DNA from: Hypholoma sublateritium FD-334 SS-4
Taxonomy: Eukaryota > Basidiomycota > Agaricomycetes > Agaricales > Strophariaceae
Length of the DNA stretch: 49,979 nucleotides
Assembly: GCA_000827495.1 (NCBI GenBank)
Contig: KN817706.1
Location: forward strand, 1 to 49,979
Reading direction: 5' to 3'
Position 1 is the stretch's first letter. Every line of letters starts with the position of its first letter. The position numbers and the translations under genes were made by a program. The notes below the pieces were generated by a model. That model saw only the letters and a list, made by a program, of their open reading frames with translations. It did not search any database and was not told where the DNA came from. This document shows positions 11,153 to 22,931 of the stretch, piece by piece.

Positions 11153-11998
11153 CTAGCGCACCGCCGCAGGCTGCGGTGCATAGTACCCATGCGTAGCGAC
11201 AGCTTCCCACTTGGCGTACGTGGCTAGATCACGAACATCTCAATATTTACAATGTCAGATTGAGTATCGAACCTCAATACTCACCCGCAAGACTGTCGTA
11301 ATCATGCTGAGCGGCAGCAGCGACAGCTGAAGTATTGCTGGCGTATGCTGAGTTCAGGGATGTTGAAAACAGATAAGCCTCCCAGGACGATCCATCCACG
11401 ACCCGCGGAAGCGGCGGCAGCGGAGCTGGCGTGTAGGAGTACATGTACGCTGCAGCGGGGGCGGCGGGCTGCCCTCCACTCGCCGAAGTGTTTCCGTAAT
11501 CATACATATAACCCTCTGGGCGCTTGGACCTGCTGGATCGGGACGAGGACTTCTTCTTCTTGGGGCGGCGATCCCCTCTGGACGATCCGGGGTTGTGATT
11601 CGGGGTCGAAACGGGATATAGGGAGCGCTGCTCCTCGGAAATGGGGTAAGGGTAGGACCTTGTGGAGTCGTGCTCAGACGACGTTGGCGCGCGTACGTCT
11701 CTAGGGTGAGAATTATCATGTGCGAGGTGTGCGGGATACGCGTCGTTTACGTCTATATCATTGTGAATAACAAGATAACGAGAATGCCATAACAGTGAAA
11801 ACTTACATATGTCACGATTTTCCAGCTGTTGGTCGCGGGCGTGAAGGTCCTCCTCAGATATAAGGTGCATGGGATAAGCAGTATTGGCCTCTGCGATATC
11901 GCGGCCGTGTTCGGCGCGGTAGCGCGGAACCCTGAGATCTGCAAGGTGATTTATAAGTTCCAAGTGCGTATAATAACTGAAAGCGGCTTACGATCCAT
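11153..11998 (-). CDS. Hypothetical protein, 225 aa, with basic nuclear-signal-like patch
   Basis: Four exons join with preserved phase: 11998-11992 (ATG plus 4 nt), 11938-11807, 11752-11285 and 11223-11153. Introns of 53, 54 and 61 nt have GTAAGC, GTAAGT and GTGAGT donors and CAG, TAG and TAG acceptors. The tiny first exon is supported by a TATATATA box at 12066-12073, 68 bp upstream. The protein has two similar segments, each with an AYPxHL motif (NTAYPMHLISEEDL and DAYPAHLAHDNS), spread over exons 2 and 3, which points to an old internal duplication. A Lys/Arg/Ser patch (KKKKSSSRSSRSKR, about residue 130) could be a nuclear signal, and a Tyr/Ala/Pro-rich tail ends AAVR. No known domain is recognised. 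The match of four splice sites to frame makes a real gene likely. Confidence 0.6.
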
Positions 11999-12065
11999 TG
12001 GATTGTTAGAGGTGTTTAGCGATAAGGGAGATTGAAGCTGGAGGTTTAAGGCCAAAACGACGCCG

Positions 12066-12073
12066 TATATATA
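12066..12073 (-). promoter_or_regulatory. TATA box of the 11998 minus-strand gene
   Basis: A TATATATA run 68 bp upstream of the ATG at 11998, in a normal position for a fungal core promoter. Confidence 0.4.
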
Positions 12074-12708
12074 CGTGCTCTGTCGGCGTTTGTTAGCGCG
12101 CCTCAGCCACAATCACCAGGAGCCACAGCACGCAGCTCCTTTGTCTGCACGACGTGTGGTGGCAGATGAAAAATACATGTGATCGCGTTGTGCATCAACA
12201 GTCAATACATTTTAACAACACATTGTTCGTCTATGTGGCCGGTCCAGGATATGTAACAACAGCGGAACCTAACAGCAGTGCAAGGACCATTTGAGGACCC
12301 ATTGGGATTGGACCAATAGGTCAACGCGCTCCCGGAATTCTCATTCGTAAAAGCGCGGGAAGTACAACCTCTACAAATGGCGAAAGCTGTGGAAATGATC
12401 GAGAGTTTTCCAAGGAGTACCTACGCAGACTGAAACACAGACTCGAGGAGCAATATTTGTGGCCGCGGTTGTTTAAGTGGGCCACGTCTGGAATGTAGCG
12501 ACGGGCCAGAGCCACAACAGCCACTTTTGAAGACGGACCATAAAAGGAAACCACGCTTGATGGATTTGCGCGGAACGCTTGGTGAGATGCCTCAGGACGC
12601 TTGACGCAGCGTACTGTGAGCGTATAAATATACGGTTTTATCCTGGGATGCGGTGGCTCGCACCGTATCTTCAGCGTCCCTCGTATCGTCGTCGTCCTAA
12701 GCGTCCAG
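12074..12708. other. Divergent intergenic region
   Basis: This stretch separates two divergent genes and holds their promoters. No coding frame is supported. A TATA box for the right-hand gene is at 12623-12630. Confidence 0.4.
12623..12630 (+). promoter_or_regulatory. TATA box of the 12709 gene
   Basis: TATAAATA lies 79 bp before the ATG at 12709, within GCGTATAAATATACGG. Position and sequence are those of a strong core promoter. Confidence 0.5.
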
Positions 12709-13503
12709 ATGTCTCAACCAGCTAGCGCTAGCAGAAGTGTCGCCGCCGACTTCACGGAGGGGCGAAAGGAAATCCACCAACAACATGTCTATCCCCCCGC
12801 ACCGCAGAAATCACGAGCCCAAAATATCCAGCCAGCGAGGGATTTTCCGCGGTACCAACACCTCATTAACATTTATTATACCCCAAGTCTATACGCCGCG
12901 CTGCACGCTCAGTCGCCGCGCACCCGTGCCACTGGTACACATACCCCCGCCAGGAAAGCACCTAGTCCTCAGAGCGCCATTCTGCAGCACGACGCCATCG
13001 GAAGACAGTCCCAAAGACCCCCCACACCTTCCAACAATGATACACCCGCGCACCCGGCGCCGGTACACTCTGTCCGGGACAACTCGGACGTGCCATTCCT
13101 TTTAGCGCTCGCACACCTTCCGCAACGCGCGCTGGACCTGGGCGAGGCGCTCGACTCGGCGGAGACCAGCGTGTATAGAGACATACCCAATACAACAGGA
13201 ATGCAGGAAGAGCCAGAGGCGGCCCGGCCCGCTGAAGGCGGCGAGGACACTTCAGTATCGCCCACGGCCGAATCCGCTGCTTCTACCTTCCGCGGGGACG
13301 AGGCGAAGGGAGGTTGGAATATCGCTGCGTGGAAAAGTATGAATGCCATTACGGAAGAGAGAAGAGGTACCGTGGAAGACATTGTCAACATAGAGGAGCC
13401 CAGCCCCGTTCACCATAGTTCGAAAGGAGACGATCTCAATCAAGCAGAGGAGGAGAGCTTCGACGAAGATTGGGATCACATTTCCCAATTCCAGGACGAC
13501 TAG
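12709..13503 (+). CDS. Hypothetical protein, 264 aa, acidic C-terminus
   Basis: An uninterrupted frame from an ATG to a TAG, with a good TATA box at the expected distance. The N-terminal half is rich in Pro, Ser, Arg and Gln and probably disordered. A more ordered part (FLLALAHLPQRALDLGEAL, about residues 129-147) follows. The protein ends in an acidic segment with aromatic residues (EEESFDEDWDHISQFQDD). No signal peptide, membrane helix or known domain is seen. GC content is higher than in the genes to its left, as the sequence begins to grade into the GC-rich block. Its 3' end is partly repeated 335-360 bp downstream. An adaptor or regulatory protein is possible, but there is no direct evidence of function. 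Confidence 0.5.
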   Translation: MSQPASASRSVAADFTEGRKEIHQQHVYPPAPQKSRAQNIQPARDFPRYQHLINIYYTPSLYAALHAQSPRTRATGTHTPARKAPSPQSAILQHDAIGRQSQRPPTPSNNDTPAHPAPVHSVRDNSDVPFLLALAHLPQRALDLGEALDSAETSVYRDIPNTTGMQEEPEAARPAEGGEDTSVSPTAESAASTFRGDEAKGGWNIAAWKSMNAITEERRGTVEDIVNIEEPSPVHHSSKGDDLNQAEEESFDEDWDHISQFQDD

Positions 13504-14053
13504 AAGGAATTCACAATGTTCCAGCCACTTTGTGGTTTCGTACAACTCGTTTACAATTACAACTTCTCTAGGACAGTTTTAATATAGTGTACCCTGAATG
13601 AAATAGCGTGGACATGTTTCTGGATTATGCGATATCGATAAATTGCAAGAAGCTGCCGAAGAAGTTACTCCTGGAAAGCGAGGCAACCCTGCCGAGACGG
13701 AAATAATTGAACTCCACGATCCGTTCAAAATGGCCAGAGCATAGACAATGGTAGCATTGTACAGACGCACGATAAGCATGTACGAGAAGGGGGCACTGAT
13801 ATAAATTGATCCCACATCTCTCAACTCCAAGACGATTGATTATTGCAGGAAATTTGAAATATTCAGACGTTTTGTTTCGTTGACCTCAGGGTCTTCATAA
13901 ATTTGTATGTAATTCATTGAACGTAATTTAATGTACGTCGAATGAGATAATAATGTGACGAGTACGTGCCCATGTCTGCTGATTATCCGCTATCGATAAG
14001 TGAATCTGATAAAGAGCTCGCTCGCAGAAGTACTCCGCCAAAGCGCCACGAGC
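13468..14053 (+). repeat. Diverged tandem duplication of the 12709 gene's 3' end
   Basis: The stop region and 3' flank at about 13468-13690 reappear at about 13803-14053. Matching landmarks are the ATCACATTTCCCAATTCCA block against CCCACATCTCTCAACTCCA, and GATTATGCGATATCGATAA (13623) against GATTATCCGCTATCGATAA (13981). The offset grows from 335 to 358 bp, so indels have accumulated. The second copy keeps only the last codons of the gene and no start. Confidence 0.55.
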
Positions 14054-14099
14054 TTAAAATAGCACCGCACATCCTCACGGGCGCTCCCGCCGTCAGCGC

Positions 14100-16368
14100 A
14101 CAATATCCGCGGGCGCCAGACGTTCGGGCAGTTTCATTTTAAGAGATGAACGTCTATTACATGTCCAGGCCCTTCTCATGCACCCCGCGCAGGGCGGGGC
14201 GGCGCAACGGCGGCGAGCAATGAGCGCAGCATTGGGCGTCTATTTATACGCTCCCGTTCGCGCGCTCGTGAATCGCGCAGCGGCGCACACGGTGTACTCG
14301 TACACGGACGCACACGGCGTGGAGAATCTACCTCGATCCTCAATTATTCCGTGCCCCATCGAATGGCATCCGCGATCAAGTGAGAGCTACCATCGATAAG
14401 CCATGGACAGTCCGCGCTGGACCTTTCTGGACCCGTGCGATCTGGCGCCGGCGCGCGGCTAAGCGTAGTACGCACACATTCATAGATCCAAGCCGGCCCC
14501 ATGACCCCTGCACGCTCCCACGGCTGTCGCCCTGCCAAGCGGCGGGCGTTAAAAATCGCTGACTATCACGGCTATGTATAGCGCGGCTAATCCTGGCTTG
14601 GCTAATGTGCTATCGCATGCTATCGGGCGGGACATCATCCGACAGGGGGCGCAGGCGTGGTTTGGCGTGGTGTGGCGTGGAGCGCTGCGTAGGAGGATGC
14701 GCGGCGGTCGCCCGCGCGTGCGGCGATACGCACAGTGAGTGCGCGGCGCCGCAAGGCTGGACGGCGTCTAGCGCCGACGGCTGGGACGGCCGCGATTTCT
14801 GCCGCGGCGAATAGGCGCGCGAGGATTACTGCGTCCGCGTGCACGTAAGAAGCACAAACCGGGCGCATTATCGTCGGACAGACGCCTGATCGATTCTCCC
14901 GGGGAGCACCGGCGCTTCCCATGCGCACAGCGCGCACGCGGCACGCGGGCAGGGCAGACCCCAGGGAGCCTCGTTTAATCCACCATCCGCATCCGCATCG
15001 AGCTCCGTGCATATGTATATGTAACAGAACGTCGCACTGCATCCACAGCACCCGGCCGCGCAGCGTGGTGCGTGCGCGCGGGCGTGCGCGACTCAAGGCG
15101 GTGCGATGCGGTGCATGTGGTCCCATGCCCCCTGATGGCGACTGTCAGCGGCCCGGCACCCACAGGCGCCGTCGGATCGCATCCGATAGGCGCCGTAGAT
15201 ACGTGTACACTGCGCCCTGCACACGGGCGCCTCGGGCACCGGCGTCGCAGCGCCCGGGGACCGGCGCCTGTCCTGCGCACGCACGCACGCCCGCCCATGC
15301 CAGCACCATCCGCGCAGCGCAGTGCGCACGACGTGCGTGGCTCTCCCAGGCTGTTCCAGGCGGTCCCAGGCGGGCTCCGCGAGGCTGTGCGCGCCACCCA
15401 CCCTCCCTTCGTTCCCATTCATCATTGACGCTAATTTAGCACGTACCCTGGCGCCTGGCGCCACGCTATTTCCGTCCGTGCGTCTGGCTCGCACGGGCGC
15501 TATTTTGTGCGCGCGGCTGTGCCGGCGTCTCTCCATGCGTTCGCCCGCTTCCCACCTACCCAGCGCTGAGTTGCGCCACATTGACACCTGCGCGGCGCAG
15601 CGGAGGCGCGGCGGTCGTGTGCGAGCGAGCATTCATCTCCGCGCAGGCGTGTCGTCGGTGCGGGACATACGTGTATTACAAGCTCATGCTTACACTTCGA
15701 TGCGCAGGATTCGACTCCACGGTACAAAGTTGATACAGCCTCCGCTGGGGCCGGTGCGAGGTGGGCACACTCTCACTGCTGGGGAAGGGTGGGTGTGTGC
15801 ATATATTCATTTCCGCGTGGGACGCAGAAGTTTTCAGTTCGACGAAACGCTGCGTACATGCATAAGCGCCGGCCGCGTGCCGGGCAACTGTATCGCAGGG
15901 ACCCCAATACATGCGCGAATTTCCCCGGCGTATCACCCGCGGAAGCTTCTCTGACACACAACACGCATATCTAGCTCATGCGCAGTCCACCAGCAACTCA
16001 ATGGGGCCGCGTGCTGTGGTACGGCGCTCCATGACCGCACCACGCCCCATTAGCCCATCATCGGCGTCTAAATTGCGCCGCACTGCACTGCAGTTGCGCC
16101 ACCCACACTAGCGCACAGCGCTCTAGGTCGAGCGCCTCAGCACACCGCATCGCACGATTCTGACAACGCATCGCACGCTTCTGTAGTAGTTCGAACATGA
16201 ACGTCGCCCGCCCAAACATGTATTAGTAGAGTACAAAAAATGCCACAGCTCATCGCCAGCATATCACAGCAAAGCACCACCCCTTACTGCGCGGCGCATC
16301 GCATCGCGCGCGCGCGCGCGCGCATATGTAAGTACGCATATAAAAAAGCCCAGCGTGCAGCACACGCC
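14100..16368. other. GC- and CpG-rich spacer
   Basis: Composition changes sharply near 14.1 kb to DNA very rich in GCGC and CACGC words. Frames are open on both strands throughout, as expected from few stop codons at high GC, and none shows conserved motifs or an intron-exon pattern. A perfect (CG) run lies at 16305-16323. Confidence 0.5.
16305..16323. repeat. CG dinucleotide run
   Basis: Nine or more consecutive CG units lie just past the 3' end of the NACHT gene. Alternating CG can adopt Z-DNA and is prone to slippage. Confidence 0.8.
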
Positions 16369-18882
16369 CTACGACGGCTCATCCACGCACATCGCCTCCC
16401 CATCCCTACCGTCCCTACACCGTGCGAGGTACGCCCCCACCGCCTCCTCCGCCCTAGCCTTATCCTCCGCCCAGGCGAGGCGCGGGAGCTCCTTCGCCCG
16501 TATCGGGTCGAGCACGCCCGCTTTTCGCGCATGCACCTCCGCGAGGTATTTTACGAGGGGGGCGTCGGGCGCCGCGCGCGCGAGGAGGAAGGGGAGGTAC
16601 TGCAGCCCGGCTTGGAACGTCTCTTTTGCGCGCTTCTCGCGGTATATTTTGTCGTCGTGCTCTGCGCGGAACCACGTCCACTCCGCGGGGAGCGGGTACC
16701 CGTAGATCTTCCCGCTATCGACCTACGCGTCAGCAAAAGCGAACACGAAAACAAAACCAGCACGCACGGCATCTTCCCCTCGCACAAATACCGCGCCACC
16801 CTCCGCGCGACCGCCGCATACTGCGCGCCGCCCAGCACATGCGCGCCCGCGCGGCGCGCGTCGCCGAGCACCCCCGCGAGCATGTGCCTATACGCGTCGA
16901 ACGCCTGGCGCAGCCCCGAGACGTGCAGCGCGGCGCGGTCGCGCTCCTCGAGCGCGCGCGCGGCGGCGGGGGGCACGCCGAGCAAAGGCCAGACGTGCGC
17001 CCAGTCCCAGAGCAGCCCGGGGTACGTCGCGAACGGGAGCAGCGCCCCAAGGCCCGCCTCCTCCTCCTCCCCCCCCTCCGCGGCCCCATTCGGGTGCTGC
17101 GACGTCGGCGGGTCCGCGTACGCCGCGAGCTGCGCGCGGAGGTACGCGTCCCACGCGCGCTCGTGGTGCACCGCCAGGTCCCGCGCGGGGTCCGCGTACG
17201 TCTGCGCGCGCAGCCACTGGAAAAAGAGGGGCAGCTCCGCCCACGCCGCCTCGTACGGCCCCGCGCGCGCGCCGCCGTCCGCCCACGCCGCGGCGCCGCC
17301 GATCCACTGCGCGAGGTCGAGCTGCGCGAGGTCGCCCGCGAGCTCGTGCGTGAGCACCGCGTAGCGGCAGTGCGTGACGAGCGCCTGCCCCGCGTACTGG
17401 TGCACGTATCTGTGCCCGGACGAGAGCGCGCGCGCGCAGGCCCGCGCGAGGTCCGCGTGCGCCTTGACGGAGTTGATGAAGTGCTTCCCCGCGCGCGCGC
17501 GGTCCGTGAGGAAGTCGATGAGCGAGCTGTGCAGGATGCGGATGCCGCCTTCCCCCGAGGAGGAGGAGGAAGAGGCGGACGAGGGCCCAGGGCGCCGCGC
17601 GTCGGGCACGGCGAGCAGCGCGTGCAGGTCGCTGAGGAGGAAGGACACGTCGCCGCGGTTGAGCCCGAGCAGCTCCTCGAGGAAGCGCGGGTCCGTGACA
17701 GGCAGCGGGACCGCCGCGTCCTGCGGCGTCGCGCGGCGCGAGTTGAGGCGCTGCGCGAAGAGGATCGCGCCGAGGATGCGCAGGACGCCCTTTGCGTTGT
17801 GCACGCCGAGCAGGACATGGCGGTACAGCGCGTCGAGCTCGGCAAAGGGCACGTCCGCCGCGGGCGTCGGCACGCGCAGGACGACGTCGAGGCGCTCGAC
17901 GGGGCGGTGCTGCGGCGAGTCGACGTAGCGCACGACGGTGGAGGCGTAGATGAACTGCCCCGCCGCGCGCTGCACGAGCGCGTGGACCATCTGCGGGGAC
18001 GGCCACGCGGGGGGGATGTACGTGCGCAGCGGGTGCGCGGCCTTGATGGCGTCGAACTTGGTCCAGAGGAAGCGCTTGATCTCAGCGTCGGGGAGGTACG
18101 CGTCGTCGAGGACGAGGGTGGTGATGAGCTCGCGCAGGTCGTACGAGTTGAACGAGTCGCGGATGGGGGGCTCGGGGCGGGACGAGACGAGGATGAAGAG
18201 CGGGACGCGGCGGTGGATGAGCGCGGTGGAGAGGATGCGCACGATGTAGCGCTGGACGTTGGCGCCCTGGCACTCGTCGAGGCCGTCGATGACGACGAGG
18301 CGGGCGGGGCGGCGGGCGGAGGGGCGGCGCTCGGCGAAGGCGAGGAGGAGCGGGTTGACGATGAGCGTGTTGAGCTGCGTCTCGAGGGTGCCCTGGAAGA
18401 CGGCGGGGTCGGACTCGACGGCCTGCGCGATGAAGCGGCGGGTCTCGGGCACGCTGAGCGAGATCTGGTGCGCAATCGTCGCCATGAGGTGCTTCTCGGT
18501 GTTCAGCCCGGGGATGCCCTTGGCGAAGAAGAACGAGGCGGCGAGCACGCCGCGCTCGTAGCACAGCTGGGAGATGGTCTGCGCGATGGCGGACTTGCCG
18601 GCGCCGCCGGGGCCGTAGAGCCAGAGCATGCCGCAGTCGCGCTGCTCGCCGGACAGCCAGGTGTTGATCATCGCGAGGATGGCGTTGCGCGTGCGCGCCT
18701 GGCACTTGGGCCCGTCGTACTTGCGCCCCGAGTCGTGGAAGGCCCCCGGCGCAATCCGCCGCTCCAGCGTGTCCGTGCCTGCACCCGTCAGCGTCGTCCC
18801 CACAGACAACAAGGAACTCACCCCTGCGGCCGGAGGGCGCCATCTGCTGCGACGCCGAGCGCTGGTGCTTGCCCGCTATCAT
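16369..18882 (-). CDS. NACHT NTPase (fungal NLR-like), GC-rich gene
   Basis: Three exons join in phase: 18882-18822, 18778-16768 and 16714-16369, 805 aa. Introns are 43 nt (GTGAGT...GCAG) and 53 nt (GTGCGT...ATAG). The 53-nt choice restores a sensible C-terminus (GKIYGYPLPAEWTWF), whereas the nearer TAG acceptor would leave an Arg/Ser-rich run. A short N-terminus ending GAFHDSG precedes the NACHT domain: P-loop GPGGAGKS (about 76-83), CYERGVLAASFFF, Walker B LVVIDGLDEC (about 181-190) and LVSSRPEP. Next come the winged-helix-like part (ALYRHVLLGVHNAKGVL, LNRGDVSFLLSDLHALL, HSSLIDFLTDRARAGKHF) and a helical tail without obvious WD40, ankyrin or TPR repeats. NACHT proteins act as STAND switches in fungal non-self recognition and programmed cell death. 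There is no recognisable N-terminal effector domain. Third codon positions are almost all G or C, unlike the NLR gene at 47.4 kb. Confidence 0.85.
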
Positions 18883-21800
18883 GGGCGCTTGGATGGTGAT
18901 GGGGGGAAGAAAGGAGGGGTTGCGCGAATTTGAGCTGGCACGCCCGCACGTGTCAGGCGCCTAAAATAACAAGCTGCGCACAGACGCCGATGATGATGCA
19001 AACAGATGCCCGATCGGGCGCGGCCCCTGGACACGGGCGTTTATCACCCCTGCCTCCGTCCCCGCACCGCAGCCCCTATAGGCGCTCGCCGCCCCCGGGC
19101 CACCCGCGAGGCGACCCATCGCCACCTACGCCCAGCAGCCAGCGGCACGCCCGGCGGGCAGCCATCGGCAGCGCTCCCACGCACGCGCGGGGGCAGCCCC
19201 GGGGGCCGGGGGCCTCATGCCCCCGTGGGCGCCTCGCCCCCGCCCGCGCCGTCCTATCCGCACTCCGCCCGCGCCCGTGCGCGGATCCCCGCCGATCAGC
19301 ACCGTGCACACAGGCCCCGCGCACACATACAGCGTTATCGATCGCCTGCCTAGCGCGCATCGGACGCCCGCCCGACGACGCGCTGTCGGCTGGGATGCAC
19401 GCTGGCGGCTATTTCAGGCGATGGCATCATGTCACGTAAACGCCCCGCGGCCGCTCCCACCCCCGCCCTCTCGCCTCCATCGCCCAACCGGCCTGAGCCA
19501 CACCACACACCGGGCCACGCAGGCTGCGATGCATGCACCGCAAGGGAGCCCACGCACCCAGACACACCTCCTGTGTGGACACACCCGCGGAGGCGCCCGT
19601 GCCGGCGCCTGCACGACCCGGACCCAGCACAGCGGTACTACTGCACCCGCCGCGACCCGCACCGCCCCGCGATCGCGCGCGCCAACTTAGACGCCGCGGA
19701 CCCCGGGCACCGCTTCCCCTGAGCAGCTGCTCATCTACATACTCACGCCGTGACACTGCATGCATGCTGCGCGCCGCCCACTGACTTACTTACCTACACG
19801 CGTCACTCTTCAAGCCCCGCCCGCCTTGCTCGGTTCGGCCGGCACGTCCCTCGCCCGCCCGGCGCCGCTTCGTGCGTGCGTGCGTGCGTGCTGTCTGCGC
19901 GGCAGCGCAGGAGCGCAGGCATTCATCCGTGCCACCTCAACCAACGCACCCCATAATTACGCCCAAACGCCCATACGCGCACGCAGACGCCCGTTGCACA
20001 AGCGCCCCGCTGGCGCCCGCACGTCGCCCCAGCACAGCATGACAAACCCGCAGGCGGTGGCGGTGCCCCCCTCTCCGTGCCCCATTCCGCCATTCCCATT
20101 CCGCCACCTCGCCTATTCCCAGCCACCCACATATCACCCACCCACCTCGCCTATTCCGGGCGCCCAAATTTAACCCACCAACCAACCAACCACCTGACGC
20201 CGCTGACGCACACCGGCAGGCGCTCCCACACAGCCCGCGCCAATTATAGCCGCCGCTGACGCGAGCGCGCTGACGCCGCGGGCCGTGCGTCGGCGCTTAT
20301 CGCGCCGACGGCGGTGCGTTGGGGTTGGGGCGCTTGTTGTGCGTTGGGGCTTGGAGCGCGTGCGTGCGCCGCCGCCGGTGCGTTGGGGGGGGGGGGGGCG
20401 CTTACATAGACTTGCTGTGCGTGCGAGGGTTCGAAGCCTGGAAGTACACACTGACTCACGCAGAAGACCGAGAAGCGCGCCATGACTCGAAAGATCCAAA
20501 GAAGCCGCGCATGGAAGCCCAAGCCCAAGCGGCAGCGTGCAGCGTGCAGGTGCTCTGAATCTGACGCCGCCGACGCCGACGCAGGGTATCACTGCGTCAC
20601 GATATGTACGTCCTCGTCCTCGATGCACGCTGTCTGTCTCTATCGCACGACAGACACAGCGCCACCGCCACCTCACCAGCCTTAGCCGCTCTCCCCCTAG
20701 TCTCTCTCGCGGCGGGATCGCTCCTGCCATCGACTAAACATTTACATACATTCGCCGCCCTCCTCCGGGTCAGTACGCGGCGCCTCCTGCTCCGCCGGCC
20801 ACGCCCAGCACCCTCGGCCCGGCCCGCACGCGTGCTTCGACTCTTTCCCGTGCTTCCTTGCTTCCTTCGTTACTAACTCACTGACTTACTAACGCAGCCG
20901 ACTTACAAAGTGATAGTGATAAGCGCCGTACCCACCGCACCGGCGCTATCTGCACGGGGGTGCGAGGCTCGAGCAGCTATTTCCCAGCACGATGCTCAGC
21001 GCCGTGCTGCTCAGCCGCATGTACGTGCACGCGCGGCCGGCGCACAGCAAATTCGAATGTGCTGGGAATTATTTAATATCTATACTTGGGTAGTGCGTAC
21101 ACGCCCCCGAGCCCCGAGCGCCGGTGCGCCGCGGGCTCAGTCGCACGCGCACAGCGCTTGCTCGTCCTGTCACAAAGTATTAATGCACGCTGGCGTGTGA
21201 TGGGGCGTATATAATTTATCCCGCGGGCGCCTATGCGCGGATCGATGTTCCGCGCGTCCGGTAACTGTGCGAAGTAGCATAAAAAAGCGCGAGACGGGGA
21301 ATGTATAAGACGCCGGAGAAACAGACGCTGAATTTTAACACAGCAAGCGCCACAACGTGCCATTGAGGGCACGCACACACGCACGCCGCACGCCGGTAAC
21401 GCCTCGCACGCCCTCCGCACCTGCACCTACTTACTTGAACCTGCACCGCCGGGTGCGCCGCACCCGCCCGACTCCCGACGGTTCGTACCCACAATCCACG
21501 CCGTCAGCGCACGCGCGCATCTCCCTCCCCGTCCCCGCGTCGCCCGACCGCTTTTCCACGGCACACCACACCATACCACACCGCACAACTCCAGAAAATC
21601 ATACAAAATTTAATTTACCGCGTCAGAAGTCCGCCGCCGCCTCACCCCATACGCGTACGTACGTCGCTTATAATAGCTACCGCGCAGGGCCGAGTGCATA
21701 TCTGTGCGGCGGCGCCACCGCATCGCGCTACGCGATGGCGTCAGTGCATACAATTGAATGTGCCGTAAGGAGGTTAATTGAGCGATTGACGGGCGCCTGG

Positions 21801-22180
21801 ATAAGTATAGCTCGGGCGGTGTGTATGTATGTAGCGCCGGCGCTCACGATACGGTGCGAGCATGCATGACACGGAGGGCGAATGCATGCTGTCGTGGATG
21901 GCCGCGTAGGCCGCGCGTGCACTGTAGAATACGAATAGTTAGCGCACGTCCCGCAGAGCTCTTTTCGGAGAGTTGCGCCAATACAATCAAACGCGTCAGC
22001 TCCCCCTGCTCGTTGAGGACCGCCTGCGCGACGCGTTCTGCAGGCAGCGTGCGACGGTGCGCCTCCTTTCTCGCGCCGTTATCAGTGCGAGCTACCTGGC
22101 TGCGGTAGAGGCGATCCCGCCGTCACAGAAACTGATCTTACGAGATGAATATAACCAACGCAACTAGAAGATTCTGGACA
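18883..22180. other. GC-rich spacer with simple repeats
   Basis: No gene can be supported. Features include a G14 run with GCGTTGGGG repeats (20321-20398), a duplicated CACCTCGCCTATTCC word (about 20104 and 20145) and CCAA repeats near 20180. A frame at 21973-22164 (ending DEYNQRN) reads well for about 60 codons and may be a relic of an unknown gene. GC falls back to ordinary values after about 22.2 kb. Confidence 0.45.
20317..20398 (+). repeat. G-rich tract with G14 run, possible G-quadruplex
   Basis: GCGTTGGGG occurs three times in about 80 bp, the last followed by 14 consecutive G residues at 20385-20398. Four or more G-tracts are close enough to fold into a quadruplex. No function is implied. 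Confidence 0.6.
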
Positions 22181-22439
22181 GTCTGCTTCTGGGGAGCGAC
22201 ATGCTAAAACGTTTAAATTTCTATGCGACGGAGAGCAGAAATGGCAGCGGAGTACAGCCTCGTCCGCGACGAAGAGACCGCGCTAGGTACTTTTTAGGCC
22301 CCGTGCGCTTTCAGCATTGCTCACCATCTTCTGCAATTGCAATATATGCGCGACGAGACGAAGAATAAGGTGGTTTCACACGGTTATTCTGAACTAGCAC
22401 GCGGTCCATGAAATACAACTACAAAATGATATGCTTAGA

Positions 22440-22645
22440 GTGTATAATGACCAATATCAATACAAGCCTACGAAACACAGGTGTAGATAGAGATCGTCAG
22501 GACAATGCAGATATTTATAAAGAGAGATAAGTCCAAATCAGTTCCTTTGCGTTGGTGAGAGCGCCTCGTCACTCCAGTGGAATTCGATGGGACCGGCCCC
22601 GTGGTCTTCTTGGATTGCCGCTGAAACCAATCATCAGTCTTTTTG
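22440..22645 (-). pseudogene. Relic of a FunK1 terminal exon
   Basis: On the minus strand a TTTCAG acceptor is followed by RQSKKTTGPVP, clearly related to RKAKKAKGTVASS of FunK1 copy A. The downstream sequence around 22440-22500 (GTAGATAGAGATCGTCAGGA) matches the 3' flank of copy A at 22780-22810. Only the last exon and 3' flank are present, so this is a tandem fragment left by unequal exchange. Confidence 0.6.
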
Positions 22646-22931
22646 TTTGCTTGGACGCGAGATTATCGTACTGTATACCTACCTTCATTGTACCGAGCAA
22701 AAAAATGCTCCATCCAATACAATCACAATGATATATTTACAGTGCATGATGACCATTAAAATACCGGTGTACGAGACGCAGATGTAGATAGAAATCGTCA
22801 GGATAATGCAGGTAGGTTAAAATTACAAATAGTGCAGATGAGAAAGAGCCATAAAGGAAAATATCGAGGTCCGAACGAAACAATGCGAATCAGCATCGTT
22901 TGCGTTGCTGTGAACGCGTCGTTACTGAAGC

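Noticed and set aside
14600..16200. Many open frames of 60-210 codons on both strands
   Set aside because: High GC leaves few stop codons; frames overlap each other on opposite strands and have no domains, conserved starts or introns.
16626..18899. A 757-codon plus-strand frame and a 581-codon minus-strand frame overlapping the NACHT gene
   Set aside because: They consist of Arg, Ala, Ser and Pro runs and mirror the GC-rich codons of the NACHT gene in other frames; no motifs or splice logic.
20420..20445. GGTTCGAAGCC resembling a tRNA T-arm
   Set aside because: No matching acceptor stem, D-arm or anticodon arm could be drawn around it.
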